This document shows, one piece after another, positions 15,391-22,232 of a stretch of DNA of 33,876 bases. A model generated the notes under the pieces. That model did not search any database and had not been told where the DNA came from. It saw only the letters and a list, made by a program, of their open reading frames with translations. Numbering within the stretch: the stretch's first letter is position 1; each line of letters opens with the position of its first letter. This DNA is from Peptococcaceae bacterium UBA3933 (GTDB taxonomy: Bacteria > Bacillota > Peptococcia > Peptococcales > BICA1-8). The stretch lies in NCBI GenBank assembly GCA_002385805.1, contig DGEF01000019.1:1-33876 (forward strand), written 5' to 3'. Both the position numbers and the translations under genes were made by a program.

Positions 15391-15903
15391 CTATTCATCA
15401 TCTTTTGGTTTTTTTGAAAAAATTTGCCGAAGCCTATTACTTGCTTTCCGATATAAGCTTTGAAAAAACTTACCTATGCCCAGAAAACCGGTAGCAATGA
15501 AACCGAAAATTACAGAGAATATTCGTGAGAATATTTTAGAGATAAACTTAAAAGGCCAGGAAAGAACTCTCCACAAAAACGCAATCCCCTGCAAAATAAG
15601 AACTAATAATTTTCGAAAACAATACTGTACTTTTTTGCTGAATTTACGAATATAGAAATATAATCCCAAGAAAATTCCTAAAAAAACGTATATCCGTAAA
15701 TCAGCCCAATTACCGATTAAGAGCAGGGTAAAAACCAGCACTGTCATAATGACCCAAAAAATCAAATCACCCAAAAAGGTACCTAACTGCCGAGGCTTCC
15801 ACAAACCTCTGATTACCCGGTAAAAATCAAAAAGAATACCGGCCAAAAAGCCGATACCGATAGTAACTGAAAAAGCTACAAATTGTTCATATATTGACTG
15901 CAT
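15391..15903 (-). CDS. yabQ: Spore cortex biosynthesis protein YabQ
   Basis: In B. subtilis YabQ is a mother-cell membrane protein of the outer forespore membrane, required for cortex formation. This 170-aa protein has four or five membrane segments. The N-terminal ones contain SVTIGIGFLAGILFDFYRVI, the recognisable family segment, and the C-terminal ~60 residues are basic (KASNRLRQIFSKKPKDDE at the end). The ATG is 8 nt from the yabP stop with only a weak ribosome-binding site (GGGTT), suggesting translational coupling to yabP. Context and sequence agree. Confidence 0.92.
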   Translation of the reverse strand: MQSIYEQFVAFSVTIGIGFLAGILFDFYRVIRGLWKPRQLGTFLGDLIFWVIMTVLVFTLLLIGNWADLRIYVFLGIFLGLYFYIRKFSKKVQYCFRKLLVLILQGIAFLWRVLSWPFKFISKIFSRIFSVIFGFIATGFLGIGKFFQSLYRKASNRLRQIFSKKPKDDE

Positions 15904-15911
15904 AGTGAACC

Positions 15912-16193
15912 CTATCGTATTAATTTCGAAATAATGTTTTTACCTTTACTGCGCAGTTTGGCACCTTTATCCTCCATAAATTCTAAAACATGAACAAAAC
16001 CGTCAACTTCTAAACTTCCGCCATCTAAATTTAAGTTAGTTATGTGTAAACCCTCACCTTTAATTTTTAAAAGACCTAAATTTGTTTCCAAAAATATTTC
16101 TTCTTCATCAAAGGAAGCTACATTGAGTACACCACTGATCTGAAGTTTTTCTCTATTAGTTAACTCTATTACATTAACCCCTCTTTCCTCCAT
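15912..16193 (-). CDS. yabP: Sporulation protein YabP
   Basis: This 93-aa protein contains LQISGVLNVASFDEEEIFLE, LGLLKIKGEGLHI and LEVDGFVHVLEF. These are the conserved beta-rich core of YabP and YqfC-type sporulation proteins, needed with YabQ for cortex assembly. I start at the ATG at 16191-16193, with GGAGGT 7 nt before it. The reading frame runs on to 16280, but those 29 codons are partly made of the CCACGGAT repeat and are not in homologues. It is followed closely by yabQ, so the two form one operon; sigma-E control is expected from B. subtilis, though no clear sigma-E box was seen. Confidence 0.9.
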   Translation of the reverse strand: MEERGVNVIELTNREKLQISGVLNVASFDEEEIFLETNLGLLKIKGEGLHITNLNLDGGSLEVDGFVHVLEFMEDKGAKLRSKGKNIISKLIR

Positions 16194-16262
16194 AGACCTT
16201 ACCTCCGCGGAAAGTTCTTGGTAATTAATATATGCAAGTACATCCCTTTTAAGTACAAAAAT

Positions 16263-16427
16263 ATAACCACGGATGAACACTGATAAACACGGATAAACAC
16301 AGTGACTAGTGACTTGTGATTAGTGACTGTAATCTCGCCCACTCGCCCACTAGTAGACTAACTTTATCTGTGTAACTCCGTGTATACCCATGTGCATCTG
16401 TGGTTTATGAATCTAGCCACTAAAAAA
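16263..16427. repeat. Intergenic repeat mosaic upstream of yabP
   Basis: CCACGGATGAACACTG and AACACGGATAAACACAG (16267-16300) are followed by GTGACTAGTGACTTGTGA (about 16301-16318). Next come two CGCCCACT copies and a reverse-complement remnant (CTGTGTAACTCCGTG, CATCTGTGGTTTA at about 16371-16408), and CTAGCCACTAAAAAACTA at the end. The forward and reverse CCACGGAT pieces make the block loosely palindromic. Confidence 0.7.
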
Positions 16428-17366
16428 CTATCTATATTCCCTGACAATTTCCACATCTTTAAAGAAATACTTAATTATCTCTTGAGGGGATTTTCCTTGT
16501 TCCGCTAAAGCCCTGGCGCCCCATTGACTCATGCCTACTCCATGCCCGTAGCCTTTACCCTGCATTACTATATTGCCGCCTTGTAGACTGATGCCTGTTA
16601 ATAGGGTAGACCTCATTTTATCATTGCCTAAAGCTAACCTGAGAGCAGGAGCACTGACAACGGCATCACCGAATTTAATTTTAGTTGCTCGTCCAGAAGG
16701 TCCTTTTTCTACAATTTCCACCCCGGTAATACTGCCCGGTGGAGAACCGTTAATTTGCTGAATTGCCTTTTGAACCTCCCCTATAGAAAAAGTTGCTTGC
16801 CAGCTTTTATTTTCCGGGTCAGTAATCTTAAAACCCGGGTCCTCTACACTTTGTATATAAGGAGTAGGTTCCTTTGTATAGCCTAAACCTTCTTCCGCTG
16901 AAGCAGCGGTTTTTCCTCCTCCGTCAGCGAAAAACCAGGCTTTGATTAATTTCCCCTTATATTTGACCACCTGACCCCGGGTGCTGTCCACGGCCTTTCT
17001 GACGGAATCGTTTATTTTATCTTCATTATATGCCTGAAATTCTTCGATATTTGTCGAGGCATCAGTTCCCCTGGCCGGAACACCTCCCTGACTTATTTTT
17101 TCTAAAGTAAAGGTACGGGCTAAAATTGCTTGGGCAGCTAGAGCCTCTACCGGCCAATCAACCTCCATCTCCGCTGCAACTACTCCGTATAAATATTCTT
17201 CCAAAGCTATTTCCTTAACCTGACCTGTCTCCGCTACATAAAGGGTGATTACCGGTTCCTCCTTTTCAGGTTCCGGAGCCTGAGGTTTCTTTCCCGGTTG
17301 GGCACAGGAAACGGAAAAAATAATCAATAAAACAATGACAAATACTAATAAACCCTTTCTACCCAT
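16428..17366 (-). CDS. SpoIID/LytB-domain lipoprotein
   Basis: This 312-aa protein has an N-terminal lipoprotein signal (lipobox FSVSC, cysteine near residue 21). The SpoIID/LytB domain follows, with LEEYLYGVVAAEMEVDWPVE, ALAAQAILARTF, and near residue 275 YGHGVGMSQWGA. SpoIID is a lytic transglycosylase that thins peptidoglycan during engulfment, and LytB-type relatives modify wall hydrolases. Canonical spoIID lies elsewhere in Bacillus genomes, so this is likely a paralogue whose position beside yabP suggests a spore or wall role. GAGGAGG precedes the ATG by 9 nt. No terminator was found after it; a repeat mosaic follows. Confidence 0.85.
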   Translation of the reverse strand: MGRKGLLVFVIVLLIIFSVSCAQPGKKPQAPEPEKEEPVITLYVAETGQVKEIALEEYLYGVVAAEMEVDWPVEALAAQAILARTFTLEKISQGGVPARGTDASTNIEEFQAYNEDKINDSVRKAVDSTRGQVVKYKGKLIKAWFFADGGGKTAASAEEGLGYTKEPTPYIQSVEDPGFKITDPENKSWQATFSIGEVQKAIQQINGSPPGSITGVEIVEKGPSGRATKIKFGDAVVSAPALRLALGNDKMRSTLLTGISLQGGNIVMQGKGYGHGVGMSQWGARALAEQGKSPQEIIKYFFKDVEIVREYR

Positions 17367-17431
17367 AAAAAAATGCCTCCTCGTTTTCTACTTCCTTTAG
17401 TATCAAACGAAAAAAGGCAAAATATACAACT

Positions 17432-17674
17432 CTAATTAATCACCCGATATAAATCCTTTGCTTCATCTGCCCGCACATTTTCCTTTACTTCCAGTACCTC
17501 TACCCTGGTTTGTCTCTCACCGAAAGTTATTTCCAGAATATCACCTGTTTTAACAGTACTGCCGGCTTTGGCAATATTCCCGTTAATTTTAACTCTGCCC
17601 CCGTCACAAATTTCTTTGGCAACGGTACGGCGCTTTATCAATCGGGAAACCTTTAAAAATTTATCTAAACGCAT
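17432..17674 (-). CDS. rqcP: RqcP, S4-domain ribosome quality-control factor
   Basis: This is an 80-aa single S4 RNA-binding domain. MRLDKFLKVSRLIKRRTVA, AKEICDGGRVKINGN and GDILEITFGERQTRVEVLEV match RqcP (YabO/Hsp15 family). RqcP binds the 50S subunit with peptidyl-tRNA and supports alanine tailing by RqcH on stalled nascent chains. In B. subtilis the gene lies between mazG/yabN and yabP, the same relative order as here except for the inserted hup and SpoIID-like genes. AGAGGTG is 5 nt before the ATG. Confidence 0.93.
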   Translation of the reverse strand: MRLDKFLKVSRLIKRRTVAKEICDGGRVKINGNIAKAGSTVKTGDILEITFGERQTRVEVLEVKENVRADEAKDLYRVIN

Positions 17675-17689
17675 GAAATCACCTCTGTT

Positions 17690-17800
17690 TAGTAATTAGT
17701 GATTAGTGACTTGTGACTAGTAACTAGTTGGTTAGTGGCTAGTTTTTAGTGGCTGGTGGCTAGAATTATAAACCACGGATGGACACAGATGGTGATTGAT
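17690..17800. repeat. Intergenic repeat mosaic upstream of rqcP
   Basis: GTAATTAGTGATTAGTGACT, GACTAGTAACTAG, GTGGCTAGTTTTTAGTGGC and CCACGGATGGACACAGATGG follow one another. They come in a similar order to the mosaics at 16263-16427 and 27380-27505. This fills the left part of the 728-bp gap between rqcP and hup; the rest is the accessory block and palindromic element copy 2. Confidence 0.7.
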
Positions 17801-18100
17801 TTTGAGTAGGCATTACGGCTTAAGGGCTAAGTTTACGGGTCAGCATCTGCTTTAGGGATATACTACATGATGCATCCGATGCATGTTAATTTTTCATGAT
17901 GCATCTGATGGATGACATTTTTTCTGATGTATTATTCAATTACATTGACCCAAAAAATCAACCCGAAACCATAATGTCGTCCCAAAAATTAACCCAAAAG
18001 CCTTCATGCTGTCCCAAGTTTATAACCTCAAAGACGTCATGCCGCCCCGAAAAGTAAACCCATAAGCCGCCATGCGTTCCCAAAATTTTAACCCCATAGA
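17801..18100. repeat. Accessory block of element copy 2 with 32-33-bp tandem units
   Basis: Reading down the plus strand, a block with CATGATGCATCCGATGCATG and CATGATGCATCTGATGGATG (17867-17912) is followed by four to five degenerate units of 32-33 bp. Each has the form CCCAAAAATTAACCCAAAAG plus CCTTCATGCTGT (about 17948-18098). Adjacent units differ at many positions, so this is not a CRISPR array. The 87-codon frame at 17958-18221 is a by-product of the repeats. Confidence 0.75.
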
Positions 18101-18304
18101 CATTTACTTGAGCGGCTATAACGGAGAATCGGCTAAATAATCTTAGCGCAGCCGAAGTAATAAAAGCTGACTGGCAGACAGGACGTCGGCCAGAGTGCGA
18201 ATTGGGCCATGGACGGCCCATTGAGCATGGTCAGCTTTTATCTGAGGCAAGCTTAGATTATTCCGATTCGGAGTTCTTAGCCCAGCGAAAGTAAATATTT
18301 TCAT
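18101..18304. repeat. Palindromic element, copy 2 (inverted relative to copy 1)
   Basis: This ~204-bp element is the reverse complement of the one at 12911-13119, with scattered differences. Its arms CGGAGAATCGGCTAAATAAT (18122-18141) and ATTATTCCGATTCGGAG (about 18257-18273) are partly complementary, as are TAAAAGCTGAC and GTCAGCTTTTA. The inner hairpin CTGGCAGAC (18171-18179) / GTCGGCCAG (18185-18193) differs from copy 1 in both arms at two positions that keep pairing, with one mismatch. There is no coding capacity. Confidence 0.85.
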
Positions 18305-18363
18305 AAGACCGATATCCTTAAACCTATAAGCTAAAGAATGTTGGCCTAATCACCAGTGGTCGT

Positions 18364-18397
18364 AAAAAAATCAGGCTCCCGGAAGAACCTGATTTTT
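18364..18397 (-). terminator. Terminator of hup
   Basis: On the minus strand ATCAGGTTC pairs with GAGCCTGAT (one G-T pair) around TTCCGG, followed by seven T residues, just after the hup stop. Confidence 0.9.
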
Positions 18398-18402
18398 AAT
18401 AA

Positions 18403-18678
18403 TTATTTTTCTACTGCTTCTTTCAAGCTTTTACCGGCTTTGAAAGCAGGTACTTTAGCTGCAGGAATAACAATTTCCTCACCTGTTTGAGGGTTACGGC
18501 CTGTCCGCTCTTTTCTGTCTCTTACCTCAAAGGTACCAAATCCAACTAATTGCACTTTTTCTCCCCGCGCTAAAGCTTCTTCAATAGCTGCGAATACTGC
18601 ATTTACTGCCTTTTCTGCATCTTTTTTAGTTAAGTCAGTTTTTTCTGCTACACTGCTAATTAACTCAGTCTTATTCAA
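18403..18678 (-). CDS. hup: DNA-binding protein HU
   Basis: This 91-aa HU/IHF-fold nucleoid protein compacts and bends DNA as a dimer. MNKTELISSVAEKTDLTKKD forms the helical N-terminus, VGFGTFEVRDRKERTGRNPQ the family signature with the DNA-binding arm, and GEEIVIPAAKVPAFKAGK the C-terminus. The start is a TTG (18676-18678) with GGGAGG 8 nt upstream; no ATG lies in frame nearby. It stands between mazG and rqcP, an arrangement I recall from other Clostridia but not from Bacillus. It has its own terminator. Confidence 0.96.
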   Translation of the reverse strand: MNKTELISSVAEKTDLTKKDAEKAVNAVFAAIEEALARGEKVQLVGFGTFEVRDRKERTGRNPQTGEEIVIPAAKVPAFKAGKSLKEAVEK

Positions 18679-18783
18679 GATAAGTCCCTCCCACTATTAA
18701 TGTACTATTACGTACCCAATATTCGTGTTTAATGCAATAAATTCCTGCTAAAAATACCAATTTAGAAAAAAATTTTCCTAGAT

Positions 18784-19572
18784 TTACCCTTGTTTTTTTG
18801 CTTCTATCCACCACCTGTCAAGTTCTTCCAAATTATAATCCTCTATATTATGTCCATTTTCCTTAACTTTTTCTTCAATAAATTCAAATCTGCTCCTAAA
18901 TTTTCTGATTGTGGCCAGTAAAGCTTCTTCCGGGTTTATTTTAAGAAAACGGGCTACATTTACTACGGCAAACAAAAGGTCTCCTAATTCTTCATAGGCT
19001 CTCTGGTTATCCTTAATAACTTCTTTTAATTCACTTAATTCTTCTTCTACCTTTTCCCAGGCACCAGTTAAATCAGGCCAATCGAATCCTACCCTTGCCG
19101 CTTTTTCCTGTAGTTTATAGGCATGCATTAAAGCCGGTAAACCCTTGGGAACAGTACCTAAAACCCCGGTGTCCACCTCCTTGCCTTTTTCCTCTTTTTT
19201 AATTTCCTCCCAGTTTTTAAGTACCTCTTGAGCATCAGAAACCTTAGTTTCACCAAATACGTGAGGATGTCTTCTGATCATTTTTTCTGTTATTCCTTCT
19301 ATAACATCGTTAATGTCAAAATACCCTGCCCGGGAAGCAAGAGCACTATGAAAGATAATCTGTAGTAATAAGTCTCCCAATTCCTCACAGAGTTTATGCA
19401 TATCCTTTTCATCTATAGCCTCTATAACTTCATATGTTTCTTCAAGTAAATACCTTTTTAAAGTAGCATGGTTTTGCTTTCTATCCCAGGGACATCCTTC
19501 AGAACTCAAAAGCTTGTCCATTACCTCAACTAAAGGGTCTAAAGGGAAATTCGCCTTTTTCTTATTCACCAT
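18784..19572 (-). CDS. mazG: Nucleoside triphosphate pyrophosphohydrolase MazG
   Basis: MazG hydrolyses (d)NTPs to monophosphates and pyrophosphate, cleaning damaged nucleotides and, in some bacteria, lowering ppGpp. The 262-aa protein has two MazG helical domains. The first has LLEETYEVIEAID at about 42-54 and CEELGDLLLQIIFHS at about 63-77; the second repeats EELGDLLFAVVNVARF. The conserved Glu/Asp residues that bind magnesium are present. Unlike B. subtilis YabN (about 490 aa), it lacks the N-terminal tetrapyrrole-methylase domain and so has the E. coli size. It starts 4 nt after the flippase gene stop, in one operon, with GAGGT before the ATG. Confidence 0.95.
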   Translation of the reverse strand: MVNKKKANFPLDPLVEVMDKLLSSEGCPWDRKQNHATLKRYLLEETYEVIEAIDEKDMHKLCEELGDLLLQIIFHSALASRAGYFDINDVIEGITEKMIRRHPHVFGETKVSDAQEVLKNWEEIKKEEKGKEVDTGVLGTVPKGLPALMHAYKLQEKAARVGFDWPDLTGAWEKVEEELSELKEVIKDNQRAYEELGDLLFAVVNVARFLKINPEEALLATIRKFRSRFEFIEEKVKENGHNIEDYNLEELDRWWIEAKKQG

Positions 19573-19576
19573 CTTA

Positions 19577-21181
19577 TTACCTCGCTAACCTTAGTTTTTT
19601 TAGAATATCCGCTAACTTTTCCCCAACCTTAGGTACTTTGCGAATATCCTGCACTTTAATTCCCCCAATTATCAAGAGGATTAAAAAGTAGATGACCGCT
19701 CCGATGAAAATAGCTATTAAGGTGCTTAATTCCTGTTTTAATCCTGTAGCCAAGAGTAATTTATAACTTTCTACTACGGTTACTCCCATAACTATTACAG
19801 CAATAGCCGGTTTTAATAAATGGTCTTTAAATTTAAACCAATTAATCCCAATAATTTTAGAAACTTTAAATATGTTTCTAAAAACAGCAATCAAAAACCC
19901 GATAACCGTCCCTAAAGCTGCTCCTCTAATCCCTAAAGTAGGCATAGCAGTTAAACTAAATGTTAAAACTCCTTTAATAAGTGCTCCCCAAAAAAGGCTA
20001 ATAACGGGGATAAAAGGTTTGCCCAGCCCCTGTAATACCCCGGTAGAAGTTTGGTATATACCCACGATGAGAACTGTAGGGGCAAGCCAGGCCAAAGGTA
20101 TACCTGCTTCAGGTTCATTATAAAGTAATTGACAAATAGGTTCAGCCAAAACTAATAGCCCTACGCTGGCCGGTAACACAATGATTATGGCCAAAAGCAT
20201 AGCTGAGCTAAACTGTTCTCTTACGGTGGAAATCCTGCCGGCAACTACCGCATCGGCTACGGCGGGAACCAGGCTGGCTGCTATAGCTGTAGTAATAATA
20301 AAAGGTAAATTAACTATGGCCCCGGCCATTCCGGAAAGCTGGCCATAAAGACCGGTAGCCTCAAAAGAAGTAAATCCTGCTGCCTGTAACCTGGCTGGAA
20401 CAATAAAAGTGTCCATAGTTTGCATTAAAGGCAACACTAACCCGCCGATGGAAATAGGAACAGCCAAATAAATTATTTGCTTAATAATCTCACCGTTAGT
20501 TTCTTCTTTTCCTAAGTTGGCCGGAGGAATACTTTGTTTTTTCCGTTTTTTCTCAGACCAGATATAAATTACAATTAAAAGAAGTAAACCGCTCAAACCA
20601 CCGGTGGCTGCACCGAAAGTAGCCCCTGCTGCAGCATATTCTACCCCTAAAGGCATTAAATAAAAAGCAGCTAAAAAAACGGTGGTAACCCGAATGATTT
20701 GCTCAAAGACCTGGGACAAGGCAGTGGGCACCATAGTTTGAAAACCCTGAAAATAACCCCGTAGGGTGGACATAATTGAAGTAAATAAAATCGCAGGGGC
20801 AATAGCCTTCAGACTCAAAGCAGCCCTAGGTTCATTGAGAATATTGTGGGCAATAAAATCAGCACTGAGATACATTCCCATAGCAAGGAAAGCACCAATA
20901 ATGATTAAAAGACCCATGGAGAGCTTGAAAACTCTTTTTATGCCTTTTTCGTCCCGGTGGTGATCCCGTTCAGCTACTAATTTAGAAATAGCCAGAGGAA
21001 TTCCGGCGGTAGAAATGGCTAAAATCAAAGTGTAAAAAGGATAGGCCATTTGGTAAAGTCCTACCCCTTCATCCCCCACTAAACGGGCAAAGGGAATCCG
21101 ATAAACCGCTCCTAATATTTTACTGATGATACCGGCTATACTTAAAATCAAAGCACCTTTAACAAAACTTTTTTGTGTCAA
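19577..21181 (-). CDS. SpoVB/YabM-type polysaccharide flippase (MOP superfamily)
   Basis: This 534-aa protein has about 14 membrane segments. GALILSIAGIISKILGAVYR and IPFARLVGDEGVGLYQMAYP at the N-terminus are typical of the SpoVB/MurJ-like multidrug-oligosaccharide-polysaccharide exporter family, whose members flip lipid-linked wall precursors across the membrane. In B. subtilis yabM holds this place between spoVT and yabN; YabM and SpoVB are paralogues, and which lipid this one moves is unknown. The TTG at 21179-21181 has AGGTG 6 nt upstream and is my choice. The GTG three codons earlier overlaps that ribosome-binding site. A repeat hairpin lies in its leader. Confidence 0.88.
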   Translation of the reverse strand: MTQKSFVKGALILSIAGIISKILGAVYRIPFARLVGDEGVGLYQMAYPFYTLILAISTAGIPLAISKLVAERDHHRDEKGIKRVFKLSMGLLIIIGAFLAMGMYLSADFIAHNILNEPRAALSLKAIAPAILFTSIMSTLRGYFQGFQTMVPTALSQVFEQIIRVTTVFLAAFYLMPLGVEYAAAGATFGAATGGLSGLLLLIVIYIWSEKKRKKQSIPPANLGKEETNGEIIKQIIYLAVPISIGGLVLPLMQTMDTFIVPARLQAAGFTSFEATGLYGQLSGMAGAIVNLPFIITTAIAASLVPAVADAVVAGRISTVREQFSSAMLLAIIIVLPASVGLLVLAEPICQLLYNEPEAGIPLAWLAPTVLIVGIYQTSTGVLQGLGKPFIPVISLFWGALIKGVLTFSLTAMPTLGIRGAALGTVIGFLIAVFRNIFKVSKIIGINWFKFKDHLLKPAIAVIVMGVTVVESYKLLLATGLKQELSTLIAIFIGAVIYFLILLIIGGIKVQDIRKVPKVGEKLADILKKLRLAR

Positions 21182-21198
21182 TATTTTCACCTTTTTTC

Positions 21199-21392
21199 TT
21201 TTGGGTTAAGATTCGGAGTCAGACAATTATTTCTGACAAAAAATCTTAACCCAAAAATTCTATCTAACAAGAGATTATAACCTAAAATCTGATTCTAACC
21301 AACAATTTTAACCCGAAAGATGGGTCTGACCAAAAACTCAACCCCGTAGCTTCTTCTGACCAACAATCTTAACCCAAAAACTAAGCCAATAA
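21199..21392. repeat. 31-bp tandem repeats with a hairpin, between spoVT and the flippase gene
   Basis: TTTTGGGTTAAGATT (21199-21213) with GTCAGA, then TCTGAC with AATCTTAACCCAAAA (21242-21256), make a long inverted repeat. Four or five direct units of about 31 bp follow, of the form TCTGACCAAAAATCTTAACC plus a variable end, as far as 21392. Units are diverged. They share their core with the arrays at 17948-18098 and 32714-32870. Confidence 0.8.
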
Positions 21393-21394
21393 TT

Positions 21395-21426
21395 AAAAAT
21401 GGTGGTGTTATTTCACCACCACCTTT
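21395..21426 (-). terminator. Terminator of spoVT
   Basis: GGTGGTG and CACCACC pair on the minus strand, followed by ATTTTTA, 16 nt past the spoVT stop. Confidence 0.85.
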
Positions 21427-21441
21427 CTAATTACACCTTTC

Positions 21442-22002
21442 TTATTGTTCCATCTGTTTGGCTAGGAATGAGGCTGCTGTTTCCGCTAGTTTCAGTTCTA
21501 AATCAGTCATTTTTACATCAGGTTCTCTTGTACCTATAATCACTGCCCCGATGGGGTCACCTTCGGCAATTATAGGAGCGATCACCTGGGAGGTAAACCG
21601 GGCCTCGATTCCGTTTTCTTCACCTTCATCTTTTATATATGGGTTATCACTTGGATCATTCAGTATAATTGCTCTTCTTTCTTCCATTACCTTTTCCACT
21701 GTAGAACCAATAGGTTTATTTAAATATTCCTTTTTGGCTCCACCGGCTACGGCAATAATTTGGTCACGGTCAGCAATACAAGCAATATGTCCTATGGCCT
21801 CATGTAATGAGTCCGCGTACTCTTTAGCGAATTCACCTAGTTCACCTATGGGCGAATATTTTTTAAGTATGACTTCACCTTCACGGTCCACAAAAATTTC
21901 TAAAGGATCACCTTCACGAATGCGTAAAGTCCTACGTATTTCCTTCGGGATTACTACTCGGCCTAGATCGTCAATTCTCCTAACAATTCCGGTTGCTTTC
22001 AT
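21442..22002 (-). CDS. spoVT: Stage V sporulation protein T, transcription regulator
   Basis: SpoVT is the forespore regulator that tunes sigma-G-dependent genes and spore germination properties. Residues 1-50 (MKATGIVRRIDDLGRVVIPK, then EIRRTLRIREGDPLEIFVDR) are a swapped-hairpin AbrB-type DNA-binding domain. Residues ~55-180 form a GAF-like ligand domain (IACIADRDQIIAVAGG, VIAPIIAEGDPIGAVII). At 186 aa it is close to the 178-aa B. subtilis protein. Its place after the PrsA gene and before the flippase matches the conserved order. A sigma-G-type promoter lies upstream, consistent with the known control of spoVT. Confidence 0.97.
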   Translation of the reverse strand: MKATGIVRRIDDLGRVVIPKEIRRTLRIREGDPLEIFVDREGEVILKKYSPIGELGEFAKEYADSLHEAIGHIACIADRDQIIAVAGGAKKEYLNKPIGSTVEKVMEERRAIILNDPSDNPYIKDEGEENGIEARFTSQVIAPIIAEGDPIGAVIIGTREPDVKMTDLELKLAETAASFLAKQMEQ

Positions 22003-22057
22003 TAATTTTTTCTTCCCTCCTTTTTGAGATAATAGGCGAGGTAAAACCTTTCAGTGA

Positions 22058-22087
22058 TAGTATATAGCCTAAAGCAAACAATTATTC
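22058..22087 (-). promoter_or_regulatory. Sigma-G-type promoter of spoVT
   Basis: On the minus strand GAATA (22083-22087), 18 bp and TATACTA (22058-22064) match the forespore sigma-G pattern (GMATR, 17-18, CATNNTA) at all but the first base of the -10. It is about 55 nt upstream of the spoVT start. Confidence 0.65.
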
Positions 22088-22195
22088 ATTTTTTTGCCAC
22101 CACCTCTACCTGACTGAAAGGATTGATTACCCTGTAGAAGAAGTATTTGATATTATTGAAAAAATATACATATGAAATAATCCTTTAATCATGAA

Positions 22196-22227
22196 TAAAA
22201 AAACCCTGTAGTAAAACTACAGGGTTT
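22196..22227 (-). terminator. Terminator of the PrsA-like gene
   Basis: AAACCCTGTAG and CTACAGGGTTT form an 11-bp stem with loop TTTTA, followed by a T-run on the minus strand. Confidence 0.92.
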
Positions 22228-22232
22228 ACAAT

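Noticed and set aside
16194..16280. N-terminal extension of YabP
   Set aside because: The codons are partly derived from the CCACGGAT repeat, and GGAGGT lies 7 nt before the internal ATG.
17948..18098. CRISPR array
   Set aside because: The period of 32-33 bp has no exact repeat and distinct spacers: whole units are diverged copies of each other, and no cas gene is near.
17958..18221. 87-codon minus-strand reading frame in the rqcP-hup gap
   Set aside because: It runs through the tandem array and the palindromic element, has no good ribosome-binding site, and its protein is a translation of repeats.
21458..22027. 189-codon plus-strand frame opposite spoVT
   Set aside because: It lies wholly antisense to a well-conserved gene and has no recognisable domain or start signal.
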